A stretch of DNA of 5,441 bases, taken from positions 1 through 5,441 of the forward strand of contig ONWJ01000040.1 of the NCBI GenBank assembly GCA_900321535.1, given 5' to 3'. Shown in pieces: positions 5,296-5,441 of this stretch. The stretch is from an uncultured Erysipelotrichaceae bacterium. Its GTDB lineage: Bacteria > Bacillota_I > Bacilli_A > RFN20 > CAG-826. How positions within the stretch are numbered: the stretch's first letter is position 1; the number at the start of each line of letters is the position of its first letter. Both the position numbers and the translations under genes were made by a program. The notes beneath the pieces were generated by a model. It did not search any database and had not been told where the DNA came from. It worked only from the letters and a program-made list of their open reading frames with translations.

Positions 5296-5441
5296 ATGGA
5301 ACAAGTTGCATTGCCTGAACAACTCGAAACCGAAATCGAAGAGCAAGAAGAAAGCGAAATCACGCCGGAAATGATTGCTCAACGTGAAACTGCGATTAAG
5401 CGCACGTTTTGGGTTTTAGTCGTGCTTTGCATCATCGTTTC
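5296..5441 (+). CDS. N-terminus of a probable membrane protein (3' end outside window)
   Basis: An ATG at 5296 opens a frame that runs off the window end after 48 complete codons. The first ~35 residues are very acidic and probably cytosolic (MEQVALPEQLETEIEEQEE, then SEITPEMIAQRETAIK). A basic KR at 35-36 is followed by the hydrophobic FWVLVVLCIIV, the start of a transmembrane helix. The charge pattern (basic residues before the helix, far from the N-terminus) suggests a membrane-anchored or multi-pass protein rather than a cleaved signal peptide. The start lies 6 bp after the asnS stop, in the same frame, and has no ribosome binding site, so translation is probably coupled to asnS. Too little is visible to name a family. 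Confidence 0.7.
   Translation, partial: MEQVALPEQLETEIEEQEESEITPEMIAQRETAIKRTFWVLVVLCIIV

Noticed and set aside
1..5441. Search for mobile elements, CRISPR arrays, toxin-antitoxin or defence genes, tRNA or rRNA genes
   Set aside because: No transposase, integrase, repeat-spacer pattern, tRNA-like or rRNA-like segment was recognised; all recognised genes are housekeeping genes.

Overview
This window looks like a stretch of chromosomal housekeeping DNA from a member of the Bacillota (Firmicutes), probably a Bacilli or Erysipelotrichia-like lineage with mid-range GC. The evidence is the Bacillus-style gene order tsaE-tsaB-rimI-tsaD (ydiB-ydiC-ydiD-ydiE in B. subtilis), a DUF402 nucleoside tri/diphosphatase of the Gram-positive Ntdp type, strong AGGAGG-type ribosome binding sites and short intrinsic terminators. 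Every tryptophan codon I checked is TGG, and asnS ends in a tandem TGA TGA, so the standard bacterial code (table 11) fits better than the Mycoplasma code. The taxonomic placement is inference; there is no rRNA or marker alignment.

Layout, all genes on the + strand. Positions 3-401 hold the 3' part of an unrecognised gene (perhaps DUF3137-like), closed by a clear terminator (414-442). A 205-bp gap (402-606) carries that terminator, a TATAAT box and two perfect dyads, and leads into ntdp (607-1173). A 39-bp gap contains a promoter-like region overlapped by a perfect 8+8 bp palindrome. It is followed by the compact operon tsaE (1213-1683), a tsaB-rimI fusion (1673-2728) and tsaD (2721-3743), whose coding regions overlap by 11 and 8 bp. 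A terminator (3805-3835) ends this unit. asnS (3895-5289) follows from its own promoter-like region and seems to have almost no leader. A 6-bp gap then leads into the start of a probable membrane protein cut off by the window end.

Functionally, TsaE, TsaB and TsaD are the bacterial machinery that transfers the threonylcarbamoyl group to A37 of tRNAs reading ANN codons (t6A); TsaC/TsaC2, which makes the threonylcarbamoyl-AMP donor, is not in the window. RimI N-terminally acetylates ribosomal protein S18 in enterobacteria and is fused here to TsaB. AsnRS charges tRNA-Asn, itself a t6A substrate, so the neighbourhood is devoted to translation accuracy, with Ntdp a nucleotide-pool enzyme beside it.

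I found no mobile element, CRISPR array, defence system or RNA gene. The points worth a second look are the TsaB-RimI fusion, the dyads at the promoters, the apparently leaderless asnS and the in-frame tandem stop between asnS and its downstream gene. I do not see an undescribed system.
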